Positions 16,510 to 25,801 are shown, counted from the first letter of the stretch. The stretch: DNA of 43,345 nucleotides from an uncultured Fibrobacter sp. (GCA_946186895.1 CAMHOW010000016.1:1-43345), one strand, 5' to 3'. A program made the numbers and translations. The notes: a model not told the origin generated them from the sequence alone.

Positions 16510-17964
16510 CTATTCCTTCGCGAGCTTGTCGAGGATCTGGTTCACGAGGCCCGGGTTGGCCTTGCCGCCGGACTTGCGCATGGTCATACCGACCAAGAAG
16601 CCCTTCAGCGCAACCTTGCCAGCCTTGAATTCGGCGAACTGGGCAGCATTTTCGGCGCAGACGGCGCGGACCACTTCTTCGATGGCGCCGGTGTCGGTCA
16701 CCTGCACGAGGCCCTTTTCCTTCACGATGGCTTCAGGGTCCTTGCCGGTTTCAAACATCTCGGCGAAGACCGTCTTTGCAATCTTGCCGTTGATGGTGTT
16801 GTCGGCGATGAGGTTCACGAGCTTGCAGAGGTCTTCGGGCTTGATCTTGAGGGCGCTGAGGCCGCCTTCCAGTTCCTTCACCTTAGCGAGAAGCTCGGTA
16901 ATTACCCAGTTGGCGAGCACCTTGCCGTTCTTGCAGTTCTTCGCGGCGGTGTCGTACCATTCGCTCACGTCGCGGTCTTCGGTCAGCACCATGGCGTCGT
17001 ATTCGGAAACACCGAAGTCGTCCATGAAGCGCTTGCGGCGGGCATCCGGCAGTTCCGGAAGCGTGCGACGGATTTCTTCCACAAAGGCCGGGTCGGTCAC
17101 GAGACGGACCATGTCCGGTTCCGGGAAGTACTTGTAGTCGTGGGCGTCTTCCTTAGAGCGGATGACGATGGTCTTGTCCGCATTGGGGTCATAACGCTTG
17201 GTGCACTGTTCCACTTCCTTACCGGCATCGAGGGTCGAGGCCTGCAGGTTCATTTCGCAGTACAGGGCCTTTTCCAAGTTCGTGAAGCTGTTCAAGTTCT
17301 TGATTTCGGCGCGGATACCGAACGGAGCATCTTCGCTGGCACGGAGAGAAATGTTGCCGTCGCAGCGCATGTTGCCGTTTTCCATGTTGGCGTTGGAAAC
17401 GCGGGTGTATTCCAGCGTCTGCTTGATCTTCTTGAGAACGAGAACGGCTTCTTCGGGGCTACGGATATCCGGTTCGGTCACGATTTCGCAGAGCGGTGTG
17501 CCGCAGCGGTTCGCGTCGAAGTGGGAATCGGTCGGGCTCATGTCGTGGATGAGCTTACCGGCGTCTTCTTCCATGTGGATACGGGTAATGCCCACGCGCT
17601 TCTTGGTGCCGTCTTCCTTGACGATTTCGAGCCAGCCGTTCTTGCAGATCGGGTGGTCGTACACCGGAAGTCCGCCCGTCTGGGTAATCTGGTAGCCCTT
17701 CGGCAGGTCCGGGTAGAAGTAGTTCTTGCGGGTCCACATCGCGTTCAGGTCGATTTCGCAGTTCAGGGCAAGGCCAAGGCGAATGGCGTATTCCACCGCC
17801 TTCTTGTTCGGCACGGGCATGGCACCCGGCATACCGAGGCAAACAGGGCAAACGTGCTTGTTCGGGGTCGTATTCACTTCGATTTCGCAGCCGCAGAACA
17901 TCTTGGTTTTAGTCGCGAGCTGACAATGGATTTCAAGACCGATAACAGGACAATAATTGGACAT
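16510..17964 (-). CDS. gatB: Asp-tRNA(Asn)/Glu-tRNA(Gln) amidotransferase subunit B
   Basis: A 484-aa GatB, the kinase/tRNA-binding subunit of GatCAB, which converts Glu-tRNA(Gln) and/or Asp-tRNA(Asn) to the amidated forms. The opening GLEIHCQLATKTKMFCGCE, NKHVCPVCLGMPGAMPVPNK, the central RKNYFYPDLPKGYQITQ and CGTPLCEIVTEPDI, and the C-terminal YqeY-like helical tail with RKSGGKANPGLVNQIL are all present. The Cys pairs CGC and CPVC suggest the zinc-binding form. GGAG lies 6 nt before the ATG. gatA and gatC are not in the window. The PIN-domain gene lies 75 nt upstream on the same strand. Confidence 0.97.
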   Translation of the reverse strand: MSNYCPVIGLEIHCQLATKTKMFCGCEIEVNTTPNKHVCPVCLGMPGAMPVPNKKAVEYAIRLGLALNCEIDLNAMWTRKNYFYPDLPKGYQITQTGGLPVYDHPICKNGWLEIVKEDGTKKRVGITRIHMEEDAGKLIHDMSPTDSHFDANRCGTPLCEIVTEPDIRSPEEAVLVLKKIKQTLEYTRVSNANMENGNMRCDGNISLRASEDAPFGIRAEIKNLNSFTNLEKALYCEMNLQASTLDAGKEVEQCTKRYDPNADKTIVIRSKEDAHDYKYFPEPDMVRLVTDPAFVEEIRRTLPELPDARRKRFMDDFGVSEYDAMVLTEDRDVSEWYDTAAKNCKNGKVLANWVITELLAKVKELEGGLSALKIKPEDLCKLVNLIADNTINGKIAKTVFAEMFETGKDPEAIVKEKGLVQVTDTGAIEEVVRAVCAENAAQFAEFKAGKVALKGFLVGMTMRKSGGKANPGLVNQILDKLAKE

Positions 17965-18039
17965 AAAAACTCCGTAATTTTACGGGGAAAAGATAGAAAA
18001 ATAGTGGTTAGAGGTTGGTGGTTGATGATTAGGAAAAAG

Positions 18040-18489
18040 CTAAAGTTCGTCCAGGGTCACGACGAGGATGTCCGTAAGGGTGCGGAAGTTCGCACATTCG
18101 GTCAAGATGCAGTCAGCGCCGTTCACGAATGCCGTCGCAAGGCGCAGGGACTCCCCTTCGGTAATCTTGTGGTTAGTCTTTTGCGAGGCGGCATAGAGTT
18201 CCGCCGCCTTTACAGAAATTTCCGCATTGACCGGGCAAACTTTAACATTTGCAGAATTTTCAAAGAACTCGCGATACTGGCGGGCAAGCACGCCCTCCCC
18301 ACTAGCAAAAGCCTTGCTGCTTATCTCAAACAAGGTAACCGGCGAGACCAGGACCTGGATGTTCTTTTCGTACACCATGTCCAAAATGTCCGACACCGTC
18401 GGATAAAAATCCGGGTGCATCTGCAAAAGCCGCACCAGCGGGCCGGTATCGAGAAACAGTATCCGCGACTGTTGTATCGTCCTTTCCAT
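18040..18489 (-). CDS. PIN-domain protein with altered active site
   Basis: 149 aa from the ATG at 18489. The PIN fold is suggested by FLDTGPLVRLL (D14), VSPVTLFEIS (E55) and the C-terminal ESLRLATAFVNGADCILTECANF. In VapC-type ribonucleases the last motifs are usually D-A...A-A and T-N-D-x-D-F. Here the third acidic position is E113 and the terminal Asp residues are replaced (TECANF), so RNase activity is uncertain. No antitoxin gene adjoins it. The start at 18489 is preferred over the ATG at 18507 because TTATCT of a good promoter ends only 8 nt before it, implying a leaderless message. gatB follows 75 nt downstream. Confidence 0.8.
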   Translation of the reverse strand: MERTIQQSRILFLDTGPLVRLLQMHPDFYPTVSDILDMVYEKNIQVLVSPVTLFEISSKAFASGEGVLARQYREFFENSANVKVCPVNAEISVKAAELYAASQKTNHKITEGESLRLATAFVNGADCILTECANFRTLTDILVVTLDEL

Positions 18490-18497
18490 TAGCCCAA

Positions 18498-18526
18498 AGA
18501 TAAACATTCCAGCGAAGGGCCGTCAA
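18498..18526 (-). promoter_or_regulatory. Promoter of the PIN-domain gene
   Basis: On the - strand, TTGACG (18526-18521), a 17-nt spacer and TTATCT (18503-18498) are followed by 8 nt and the ATG at 18489. Transcription would begin at or next to the start codon. Confidence 0.6.
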
Positions 18527-18584
18527 CGAAACCTTGTTTTTTTATTAAAAAATGCCCTTTTCTTGCTGTTTTCGCCAATTCAAC

Positions 18585-18613
18585 TTGACAAGGACATAGA
18601 ATTTTACTATATA
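18585..18613 (+). promoter_or_regulatory. Sigma70 promoter of the initiator tRNA gene
   Basis: Consensus TTGACA (18585-18590), a 17-nt spacer and TATATA (18608-18613) predict a start near 18620, a few bases before the mature tRNA 5' end at 18628. Confidence 0.85.
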
Positions 18614-18627
18614 TGGGCATACCTCGA

Positions 18628-18701
<74 letters not shown>

Positions 18702-18710
18702 CTAAAAAAA

Positions 18711-18737
18711 GACTCGGTTTGTGCCGGGTCTTTTTTT
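18711..18737 (+). terminator. Terminator of the initiator tRNA gene
   Basis: The stem GACTCGG / CCGGGTC (one G-T pair) with loop TTTGTG is followed by T7. It starts 10 nt after the tRNA discriminator base. Confidence 0.85.
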
Positions 18738-18769
18738 ATTAGAATTTTCGCTCTAATGGGAGAAATATA

Positions 18770-20545
18770 TCACTTGACCGTAATAAAGCGCTGTAAAATC
18801 CTATCCGCAATTCTTATGCGCAACATATAGATCCCAGACGGAAGGCCGCGTGTTATCCATGCAGCATCACCAATCTTTTCGTTTTCAACTTCCAGATAGC
18901 GCATTTTGACACCCTTCGTATTGAACAAGGTCACCCGACATAAACCGTTTCTTGTTACATAATCTTGATTTTCAGGAGGTAAAAAGGCATCCGGTTTCTC
19001 TGCCGACTTATCCTCAGTTTTTTCATCCAGTTTTTCTTCCGGCTTCTCCTCCGGTTTAACCTCCGTTTTTTTGACAAGAAAAGCGTCGAACTGATCGATG
19101 TTCGGGCCATCGTTACCGTCGACCGTTGCAAATCTGATGGAGTTTTCGCCCGCAGACAACTTTAGAGAAATTTCCTTGGTGGACCAAATGGTCCAGGCTC
19201 CCGTTTTTTCAAACACAACAGTTGTATCGCTAGCACCGACAGAAATGACTAAACTCCGATCTTCAGAAGATCCATTGGCAAAATCAATTTCAAACCTATA
19301 TTCCCCAGCCACATTTACCGTCATTGGGAACTCAAAATCGCCGCCTTTATCAAAATTCACATAGCCATCGCCCCAAAATCCCACATTGCTGCTTTCGACG
19401 ACTCCCCCATTGATCATTCCTTTTTCGGCCTGGTAGGCCTTTTCGGCGTTACGCTCCACGCTGCTGGAGCTCACTGAGGTCACAGAAGAACTGGATGCAG
19501 GGGTCAATTCGCCGCAGGCGGTTGGACTTGCAAGTGTCGCACCCGCATTCGATTTCACAACGGCTTCCACCTCGCTTGCCGACAGCATGAAGTCCGTGTA
19601 GTCGTAAGGCGGCGTAAACGAGGTGCCCGTGCCCTTCGTGTTGCCCGAGCAGTTCGTGAAGATGTTGTCGATGGTTTCGTTTACGCCCGTGCCGTTTGCA
19701 TTGCCTGTATAAATCGGATTCGCTTCGTTGATGAACACATTCCTTTCGGTGCGGACCGTACACATGTGGCCCGCCGAGACCCCAAGCACGTCCGTACCGC
19801 TTGTGACGCTTGCATCGCCGGTGAGAAGGTTGTTCACCACGTGCACGTTTCCGTAACGGCAGCGGGGCTTACGCTGATTTGCAGCTTTCCACCAGTTGAA
19901 CATGTAAGTTACATTCAGCTTGCCTTCGCTTATGGTCTCGTCATCGGAACTGCCGATAAGGTTTGAAAGATTGTGGGTGCTCTTTTTTTCGTAGCCGAAA
20001 ATACACCAAGTAAATGTCACATTGTCCGAACCCTTCACCACATCGGCGTTGCCATCCTGGCCGTCCCAAAATTCGCAGTGGTCTATCCAGATGTTTTTTG
20101 ATTCTCCCTCGATGGTGAGGTTATCCCAAGCCTGGTCAGCATTGCTGCCTGGCCCCCTAATGACAATATTGCGGATGATGATATTGGAAGCCTTGCTCGT
20201 GATGTGGATAGGAGCCTTCAGGAGCGTTCCCGGCCTAAGTCCGATAATCGTCTTGTTTGATGCGGTAATGTTCAGGCGGTCGCCGGTCGTGCCACTCCAG
20301 CCGCTACCCAGTGTACCATCAACGTAGATGACCCGCGGAGAGGAATCCTTGGCGTACTTTTGCAAGTCAGAAAAAGTCGTAACTGTAATGGGGGTTGCGT
20401 TACCACCGCCGGTCACTTCGAATGCCGCAGAAGTCCGCCCCGAACGTGTCGCCCAGCCGATGGGCTTGCACTGGTCTACGCCAGCGGAAACATAAACCGC
20501 CAACAGGCACAAAACTGCTAAAATTCTAGTAGGAAAACCAATCAT
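18770..20545 (-). CDS. Secreted PL1 pectate lyase with CBM-like module and C-terminal sorting-like domain
   Basis: A 591-aa secreted enzyme that cleaves polygalacturonate by beta-elimination. After a signal peptide (1-21) the PL1 parallel beta-helix domain (about 25-370) carries NIWIDHCEFWDGQDGNADVVKG (WIDHC at 153-157, Ca2+-binding Asp residues around 161-168), GSDNVTFTWCIF and the Arg-rich QRKPRCRYG (225-231) with the likely catalytic Arg. Residues about 395-520 resemble a CBM6/CBM35-type beta-sandwich (AYQAEKGMING...DGPNIDQFDAF). A KPEEKPEEK linker leads to a T9SS-like tail. The ATG at 20545 has AAGGGA about 8 nt upstream; an upstream ATG at 20638 would place 31 residues before the signal peptide. 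Nearby dyads may be operators. Confidence 0.94.
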   Translation of the reverse strand: MIGFPTRILAVLCLLAVYVSAGVDQCKPIGWATRSGRTSAAFEVTGGGNATPITVTTFSDLQKYAKDSSPRVIYVDGTLGSGWSGTTGDRLNITASNKTIIGLRPGTLLKAPIHITSKASNIIIRNIVIRGPGSNADQAWDNLTIEGESKNIWIDHCEFWDGQDGNADVVKGSDNVTFTWCIFGYEKKSTHNLSNLIGSSDDETISEGKLNVTYMFNWWKAANQRKPRCRYGNVHVVNNLLTGDASVTSGTDVLGVSAGHMCTVRTERNVFINEANPIYTGNANGTGVNETIDNIFTNCSGNTKGTGTSFTPPYDYTDFMLSASEVEAVVKSNAGATLASPTACGELTPASSSSVTSVSSSSVERNAEKAYQAEKGMINGGVVESSNVGFWGDGYVNFDKGGDFEFPMTVNVAGEYRFEIDFANGSSEDRSLVISVGASDTTVVFEKTGAWTIWSTKEISLKLSAGENSIRFATVDGNDGPNIDQFDAFLVKKTEVKPEEKPEEKLDEKTEDKSAEKPDAFLPPENQDYVTRNGLCRVTLFNTKGVKMRYLEVENEKIGDAAWITRGLPSGIYMLRIRIADRILQRFITVK

Positions 20546-20601
20546 CCCAAAATCCCTTTTGTGAATACTACAGTTTGTACAAAAATTTAATTTTTTTTGA
20601 A

Positions 20602-20652
20602 AGTATAAGAGAGTTTGGAATCCAAACGGTATGGACAATTTATCTATGTCCA
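20602..20652. promoter_or_regulatory. Inverted repeats upstream of the pectate lyase gene
   Basis: GTTTGGA-A-TCCAAAC (20613-20627) is a perfect 7-1-7 dyad, and TGGACA...TGTCCA (20632-20637 and 20647-20652) is an inverted repeat with a 9-nt gap. On the - strand TATACT (20607-20602) follows the dyad and may be the -10 element. The arrangement fits operator sites for regulated pectinase expression, but the -35 is not clear. Confidence 0.4.
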
Positions 20653-20663
20653 GTCAAAAAGAC

Positions 20664-20930
20664 TTACAGCACGTAGAGCGCCATAAAGACCACAAGTCCT
20701 GCAAAAACCAAAAAGACCGGCAAAAGCAGCAACAGACAGATGGCCCCGACTTTCAGGTCGTAGAACCACATTTTCCACCTACCCCGCTTGGTCTTGCATG
20801 TATCCTGGCGACAATCGAGGCAGATGTTTCCCACCCTATTCCGCACGCGGATAGCAAGGTTGCTTTGAAGGGGCGACATGCCCACCTTGTCATTGAAATC
20901 CTTACCGCATTTTGAACATTTGCACTGCAT
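20664..20930 (-). CDS. Small zinc-ribbon protein with C-terminal membrane helix
   Basis: An 88-aa protein. CxxC pairs at C5-C8 and C37-C40 (with further Cys at 3 and 45) suggest a zinc ribbon. A basic segment KTKRGRWK precedes a hydrophobic helix at about 62-85 that reaches the C-terminus, so the protein is probably tail-anchored with the zinc ribbon in the cytoplasm. I know no function. It starts 19 nt after the DMT transporter gene and is probably the last gene of the smc transcript. Confidence 0.72.
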   Translation of the reverse strand: MQCKCSKCGKDFNDKVGMSPLQSNLAIRVRNRVGNICLDCRQDTCKTKRGRWKMWFYDLKVGAICLLLLLPVFLVFAGLVVFMALYVL

Positions 20931-20949
20931 AATTCCAAATTAAAAAAAA

Positions 20950-21831
20950 TTATTTCCGCTTTGCGGCGATTAGAACCACAGAGCCGAGAATTAGGGCAAT
21001 TCCGATTCCAAGGCGGACTGTGAGGATTTCTCCAAAGACAAGCACACCGATGGATACGGCAGTTACGGGTTCAAGAGCCCCGAGAATTGCCGTAGGCGTA
21101 GAACCTATAATCTTTACGGCCTTCACCATGAATATAAGCGAAAGAACTGTCGGAACAGCACCCAGCATAAAGCCCCACCCCCAGGAACTGGCCTGCATAA
21201 ACACCGGCGGAAGCCCAGAGCCCAGCGTCACCGAATAGAGCAACAAAAACACCATGCAGAAACTGATGGCGTAAAAAGTCATCTTTACGGAGCCCATCTG
21301 CAGCTTGATGCGGTTCGCCATCACCATATAGATGGCATAGGATATAGAAGAGATAAACACCAGCACAAGCCCTACCGTGCTCAGGGGCGCTCCATCTCCG
21401 CCGCGGTACAAGAGGGCAATTCCCGCCATGGAAACGGCGATGGAAACAATGGTCCAGACCTTGATCTTTTCCTTGAAGAAAACGGCCATCAGCACAGAGA
21501 CTTCCAGCGGGTAAAGGAACAGGAGCGTAGAAGCGAGTCCCGCGTCCATGAACTTGAAGGAGGCGTAATAGGTCAGGGAACTCACCGCAAAGAGGAATCC
21601 GAAGGCGACAAGCGCACCGAATTCGCGGAATGAGATTTTGAAGTGAGAACCTTTCGCAAGAATCACCACCAAAAGGAGGAGCGTCGCCGTAAAGAAACGG
21701 TAAAAGAGCACCGTTTCCGGAGAATACCCCTGGGTGTATAAATGCAGGGCCCCAAGGGGGTTCGTGCCGTAACAGATGGCGGAAAGGGCCGCAAAGATGA
21801 AGCCCTTTAGAGTATGAAAATTGCGGGGCAT
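20950..21831 (-). CDS. DMT/EamA-family transporter
   Basis: A 293-aa inner-membrane protein with about ten membrane helices arranged as two EamA repeats. Typical motifs are FAALSAICYGTNP in the first helix, FLYPLEVSVLMAVFFKEK at the end of the first repeat and ILGALEPVTAVSIGVLVFGE at the end of the second. Members export amino acids, nucleobases or other metabolites; the substrate here is unknown. I chose the ATG at 21831, one base after the smc stop (TAG-T-ATG). An in-frame TTG at 21876 and ATG at 21855 would lie within smc. Confidence 0.9.
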   Translation of the reverse strand: MPRNFHTLKGFIFAALSAICYGTNPLGALHLYTQGYSPETVLFYRFFTATLLLLVVILAKGSHFKISFREFGALVAFGFLFAVSSLTYYASFKFMDAGLASTLLFLYPLEVSVLMAVFFKEKIKVWTIVSIAVSMAGIALLYRGGDGAPLSTVGLVLVFISSISYAIYMVMANRIKLQMGSVKMTFYAISFCMVFLLLYSVTLGSGLPPVFMQASSWGWGFMLGAVPTVLSLIFMVKAVKIIGSTPTAILGALEPVTAVSIGVLVFGEILTVRLGIGIALILGSVVLIAAKRK

Positions 21832-21832
21832 A

Positions 21833-24800
21833 CTAAATCGCGAACTTAGTGGCATCAGCCAATTGTACGCTAGCAATGCGGGAAATACCCTTAATTTCTT
21901 GGGTCACACCATAAAGCATATCGGCTTCGGCCATAGTACGCTTGTTGTGGGTCACCACAATAAACAGGGTCTGCTTGCTGAATTCGCGGAGCAGAGCCAT
22001 AAAGCGGCCCACGTTGGCATCGTCAAGCGGGCCATCCACTTCGTCAAGCACGCAATAGGGCGAAGGCTTTTCCATGTAAATGGCAAACAGCAGGGCCGTG
22101 GCCGTCAGGGCATGTTCACCACCGGAAAGGGCCTTGATACCACGCATCTTCTTGCCGGTAGGACGAACGTTGATTTCGATATCCGCATCCAAAATATCGC
22201 CGGGCTTGCCATTTTCGTCTAGCTTTTCTACCAGGGACATCTTGGTTTCGCCATTCAGGAACAGCTTGCTGAACACAAACTGGAAGTTCTTCTGTATGCG
22301 TTCAAAGGTTTCCAAGTAGCGGCTACGGGCGATATCGTCTAGCTTGGTGATGGTGCGGTCAAGAGAAGCGCGGGCACGATCCAGATCGTTAAACTGGATT
22401 TCCACCTCTTCCAGGCGCTTCTTCTCGTCTTCGTAGTCTTCCATCACGTTCACGTTGATGGGGCCCAAATCCTTAATCTTTCCGCGAAGTTCACGAAGTT
22501 CCTTATCGGCTTCGGGCTGACTGTACTCCACACGTTCAAATTCTTCGGGATTGGCAAGGTCGAAGGACCATTCGTTCTGCAGGCGTTCCTGCAGGCGGTC
22601 CAGATTAGACTGGAGAGCCTCCTGCTTACGCCCCACCTCGTTCAGTTCCTTCATGCGGTCAATCATGTCGTCGCGAATGCCGTCCAGTTCGCTACGCCAG
22701 TTGTCCAAATCACCGCTGACCACTTCGTAACGCTCACGGGCGGCATCACGGCGGCTTTCCAGTTCACGAAGAGCAGAATCCTTATCCTGGATTGTGCCAC
22801 CCAGATTATCGATATCTTGGGTCGCCTTTTCCATATTGCCCTTGTTGGTCTCGATATCCCTCTTGCGGGATTCAATAGAATCTCCCAGGAACTGAATCTG
22901 GTCGGCGATATTTCTCAGGCGGTCCGTATTCTGGGCCAACTTGGCAGACTTATCCTGGGAAGTCCTTTCCAAATCCCGGACTTCTTCGTCCTTTTCGCGG
23001 AACAGGACTTCTTGCTCCGAAAGCTCATCATTTACGCGGGCGTATTCTGCCTCGGCACTTTCCATGGCGGCCTTGGCCTCGGTCAGCTCTGCGTCGCCTG
23101 ACTTCTGGGATTCAGCAGAGGCTATGCGGCCCTCGCTTTCGGAAATGTCCGTTTCCAACTTTTCAAGGCGGGCACCGATACTTTCCAGAGTGTTCTTCTG
23201 GATAGAAATGCCGGCCTCCCCCGCCCTCATGGCGTTGTTTTTCTCCAGAATTTCATCGGAGGCGGAGTCCAGCATCTGCTTGGTCTCTTCTACCTCGGAC
23301 TGGAGGTCTTCAATAAAGCTCTGCTTCTGGGCCAGCTGTTCACGGACGGCATCCAGGCGCTCGGTCGCCACAGAAATCTCGTTCTTGCGGCTCAATGCGC
23401 CAGCTGTGTTTGCCCCCTGGCTTACAAGACCGTTAGTCTTGACAATAATGTTGTCCGTAACAAAGCAGAAATCCGAATTTCTGTGTTCGCGAGCAAGGTC
23501 CAGCGCCGTATCCAGGCTATCCACCAAGAAATAGCGGGAAAGTAGATTCTGTACAAATGGGCGGGTTTCGTCATCGCAGGTGACAAAGTTGCTCAAAACG
23601 CCTTTGATTCCTGCATGGTTCAGTTCCGGCACAGGGGCAAGCTCAAAAGCTTCCATCAGGGCAAGCACGGCCTTACCAGCATTCTGCCCACGCAGGCCAT
23701 CTACAATTTCACGAAGGCCGTCACGGTTCTGAACAACGGCACTGTTCAACACATCGCCCAAGGCTGTTTCCACCTGGTTGGCGTATTCAGGAGCGGCGCT
23801 GATATGTTCCGAAAGGAACCCGCGGATAAGCCCGGCCTTGTTCTCCCGAATCCACTTGCCTGCGTCAGTGCCTTCGTCACTGACGCTCTGCAAAACTTCA
23901 ATACGGGATTCCAGGGCGGCACACTCGTTTTGCAGGCCCTGCAGTTCCTGCCGGGCGGCAACCAAGTCGGTGTTCTTTTCTTCCAAGGTAGATTCCAGGG
24001 AAGCCTTGCGCTCGTTCAAAATTTCAATTTCGCGGGAGGTTGTATCCATGCCCACTTCCATGTCGCGGATGGCGGATTCAGTATCAGCCTTGCGATTGCG
24101 AAGCTCGGACACTTCTTCGTTCCACTTGGAAATGCTCCCACGGAGCATGTCAGATTCGGCATCCAGACGTTCAAAGCGGCCCTGGAGGGAAGCCACCTTG
24201 TTGGCTGCAGCCAGGCGTCCGTTAGAAAGCTCTCTGGACTGGCTTCGCAGGTCGTCTAGCTTGTCGCGCATGACCTGCAAAATTTCTTTTTCCCGTTCAA
24301 GCCTATTGTTCAGCTCCTCGATACCGCTATCACTTTTCAGGACCTCGTTTTCTTCTTCGAGGCGGGAGCGTTCGGACAAAAGTTCCTGGGTCTTACCTTC
24401 GCTGATTTCGATTTCAGAGGCGGCCTTCTGGTTTGCCGCTTCCAGCGCAGAAAGCGAATCTCTAAGGCGTATAATCTGGTTATTCAAGTCATTCAGGGCA
24501 AGGGTTGCCTGCTGGACTTCCCGTTCCAAGTCGCGGTAATTGTTCTCGTCTTCGCTGATTGCGAGCTTCTTCTCGTCGATGCGGGTCTGAAGCTCCATGG
24601 CCTTGGTCTTAGCCGATTCCACCTCGTGGTTCATACGACGACTGGTGGTATCCAGGGTCTCAAGGCTTTCCTTAAAATCGGCATACTTGTCTAGGCTAAC
24701 AGAAAGGTCAAGACTTTTCAAGCGGTTGTTCAGCCACTTAAATTCCTTCACCTTCTCGGCCTGAGTCTCGTAAAGACGTACAGAACGACGGACTGAGCGG

Positions 24801-25387
24801 AGGTTGTCCTCTACGCGGGCCATGTCCATCTGCACCCTTTCCAACTGGCGGGTGGCTTCCTTGCGCTGCTGGCGGTACTTGCTCACGCCGGCGGCTTCCT
24901 CGAACAGCACACGACGGTCGTCAGCCCTGTCTGAAAGAACCGCCTTAATCATGTCGGCATTCATCTGGGAATAGGTACTAGAACCCAGGCCCGAGTCAAA
25001 AAGCAGGGCGTGGACGTCCCTCAACCGGCACTCCTGGTTGTTAATCAGGTATTCGCCGGTACCGTCCCTATGGACGCGACGGGTGACGATAATTTCGGAA
25101 TATTCGGAACTCAGGGCGCCGTCGCTGTTGTCGATAACTATGGAAACTTCTGCAAGGCTCATGGCGGCACGCTCTTCGGTACCGCTGAAAATCACGTCCT
25201 GCATCTTGCTCATACGGAGCGTAGCGGCGCGCTGCTCGCCCAAGACCCAACGGATGGCGTCGGTAATGTTAGACTTGCCGCAGCCGTTAGGACCCACCAC
25301 CGCCGTAAGGCCCTTGGTGGGGAAATTGATTTCCGTCCTTTGGGCAAAGGACTTGAAACCGAATATTTTGAGCTTTGTAATCTGCAC
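21833..25387 (-). CDS. smc: Chromosome segregation ATPase SMC
   Basis: A 1184-aa SMC protein, the ATPase core of the bacterial condensin that folds and helps segregate the chromosome. Walker A GPNGCGKSN is at 32-40, long coiled coils flank a hinge at about 515-650, the ABC signature LSGGEHAL is at 1087 and Walker B YCVLDEVDGPLDD is near 1112-1121. The length is typical. The start codon is GTG (25385-25387), giving the conserved N-terminus MQITKLKIFGFKSF. ScpA and ScpB partners are not in the window. The exporter gene follows directly. Confidence 0.97.
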   Translation of the reverse strand: MQITKLKIFGFKSFAQRTEINFPTKGLTAVVGPNGCGKSNITDAIRWVLGEQRAATLRMSKMQDVIFSGTEERAAMSLAEVSIVIDNSDGALSSEYSEIIVTRRVHRDGTGEYLINNQECRLRDVHALLFDSGLGSSTYSQMNADMIKAVLSDRADDRRVLFEEAAGVSKYRQQRKEATRQLERVQMDMARVEDNLRSVRRSVRLYETQAEKVKEFKWLNNRLKSLDLSVSLDKYADFKESLETLDTTSRRMNHEVESAKTKAMELQTRIDEKKLAISEDENNYRDLEREVQQATLALNDLNNQIIRLRDSLSALEAANQKAASEIEISEGKTQELLSERSRLEEENEVLKSDSGIEELNNRLEREKEILQVMRDKLDDLRSQSRELSNGRLAAANKVASLQGRFERLDAESDMLRGSISKWNEEVSELRNRKADTESAIRDMEVGMDTTSREIEILNERKASLESTLEEKNTDLVAARQELQGLQNECAALESRIEVLQSVSDEGTDAGKWIRENKAGLIRGFLSEHISAAPEYANQVETALGDVLNSAVVQNRDGLREIVDGLRGQNAGKAVLALMEAFELAPVPELNHAGIKGVLSNFVTCDDETRPFVQNLLSRYFLVDSLDTALDLAREHRNSDFCFVTDNIIVKTNGLVSQGANTAGALSRKNEISVATERLDAVREQLAQKQSFIEDLQSEVEETKQMLDSASDEILEKNNAMRAGEAGISIQKNTLESIGARLEKLETDISESEGRIASAESQKSGDAELTEAKAAMESAEAEYARVNDELSEQEVLFREKDEEVRDLERTSQDKSAKLAQNTDRLRNIADQIQFLGDSIESRKRDIETNKGNMEKATQDIDNLGGTIQDKDSALRELESRRDAARERYEVVSGDLDNWRSELDGIRDDMIDRMKELNEVGRKQEALQSNLDRLQERLQNEWSFDLANPEEFERVEYSQPEADKELRELRGKIKDLGPINVNVMEDYEDEKKRLEEVEIQFNDLDRARASLDRTITKLDDIARSRYLETFERIQKNFQFVFSKLFLNGETKMSLVEKLDENGKPGDILDADIEINVRPTGKKMRGIKALSGGEHALTATALLFAIYMEKPSPYCVLDEVDGPLDDANVGRFMALLREFSKQTLFIVVTHNKRTMAEADMLYGVTQEIKGISRIASVQLADATKFAI

Positions 25388-25420
25388 TATAGATTAATGT
25401 AGTAAAAATGTATGAAACAA

Positions 25421-25801
25421 TTACCTAGACTCGAAGTGAAGTGTTCCGTCAGGATTCCTCGTAAAGACCAGGTAGAGACTACCACCGGAAAGGCTTATGT
25501 CGAACCAGCCTTTTTCAACCTGAGGATCTAAGTACAGAATCCGGCCCTTGAAATCCCCTACCCAGTCTTCCTCGTAGACACGGCTCACCGAACTGTCCTT
25601 GATGGTATCCTGAATCCAGGGGCGGACGGTCCGTTCATCTTCGGAGACAATATCGATTTCGATTATGTCTGCTCCGGTCCGATTCTCAATCTGCAAGCGG
25701 GTAGTGGAATCCTCGAACCAATGACTGATACAGCCAGATAGAACAAAGCAGCTGGCCACAACTGCGGCCATCAGCGACAATCGTAAAGTTTTGGACTTCA
25801 T
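25421..25801 (-). CDS. Lipoprotein of unknown function
   Basis: A 126-aa lipoprotein with lipobox LSGC (lipidated C24) after a classic signal peptide. The mature part is small, acidic and rich in beta-forming residues (RLQIENRTGADIIEIDIVSEDE... LYLVFTRNPDGTLHF); I do not recognise it. The chosen ATG (25801) overlaps the stop of the upstream gene (TGATG) and has AAGGAGG 6 nt upstream. A GTG one codon earlier is less likely. It is co-translated with the upstream envelope protein, so the two may work together in the outer membrane. Confidence 0.85.
   Translation of the reverse strand: MKSKTLRLSLMAAVVASCFVLSGCISHWFEDSTTRLQIENRTGADIIEIDIVSEDERTVRPWIQDTIKDSSVSRVYEEDWVGDFKGRILYLDPQVEKGWFDISLSGGSLYLVFTRNPDGTLHFESR

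Noticed and set aside
18040..18489. A VapBC toxin-antitoxin pair
   Set aside because: No small antitoxin gene lies up- or downstream, and the catalytic residues are partly missing.
17140..18492. 450-aa open frame on the + strand
   Set aside because: It lies antisense to gatB and the PIN gene, has no recognisable domain, and both opposing genes are clearly real.
20631..20915. 94-aa frame on the + strand opposite the zinc-ribbon gene
   Set aside because: The - strand product has paired CxxC motifs and a membrane helix, while the + strand product has no sensible features.
23615..24539. Frames of more than 200 aa on the + strand inside smc
   Set aside because: Antisense to the coiled-coil region of smc; repetitive codon use there suppresses stops.
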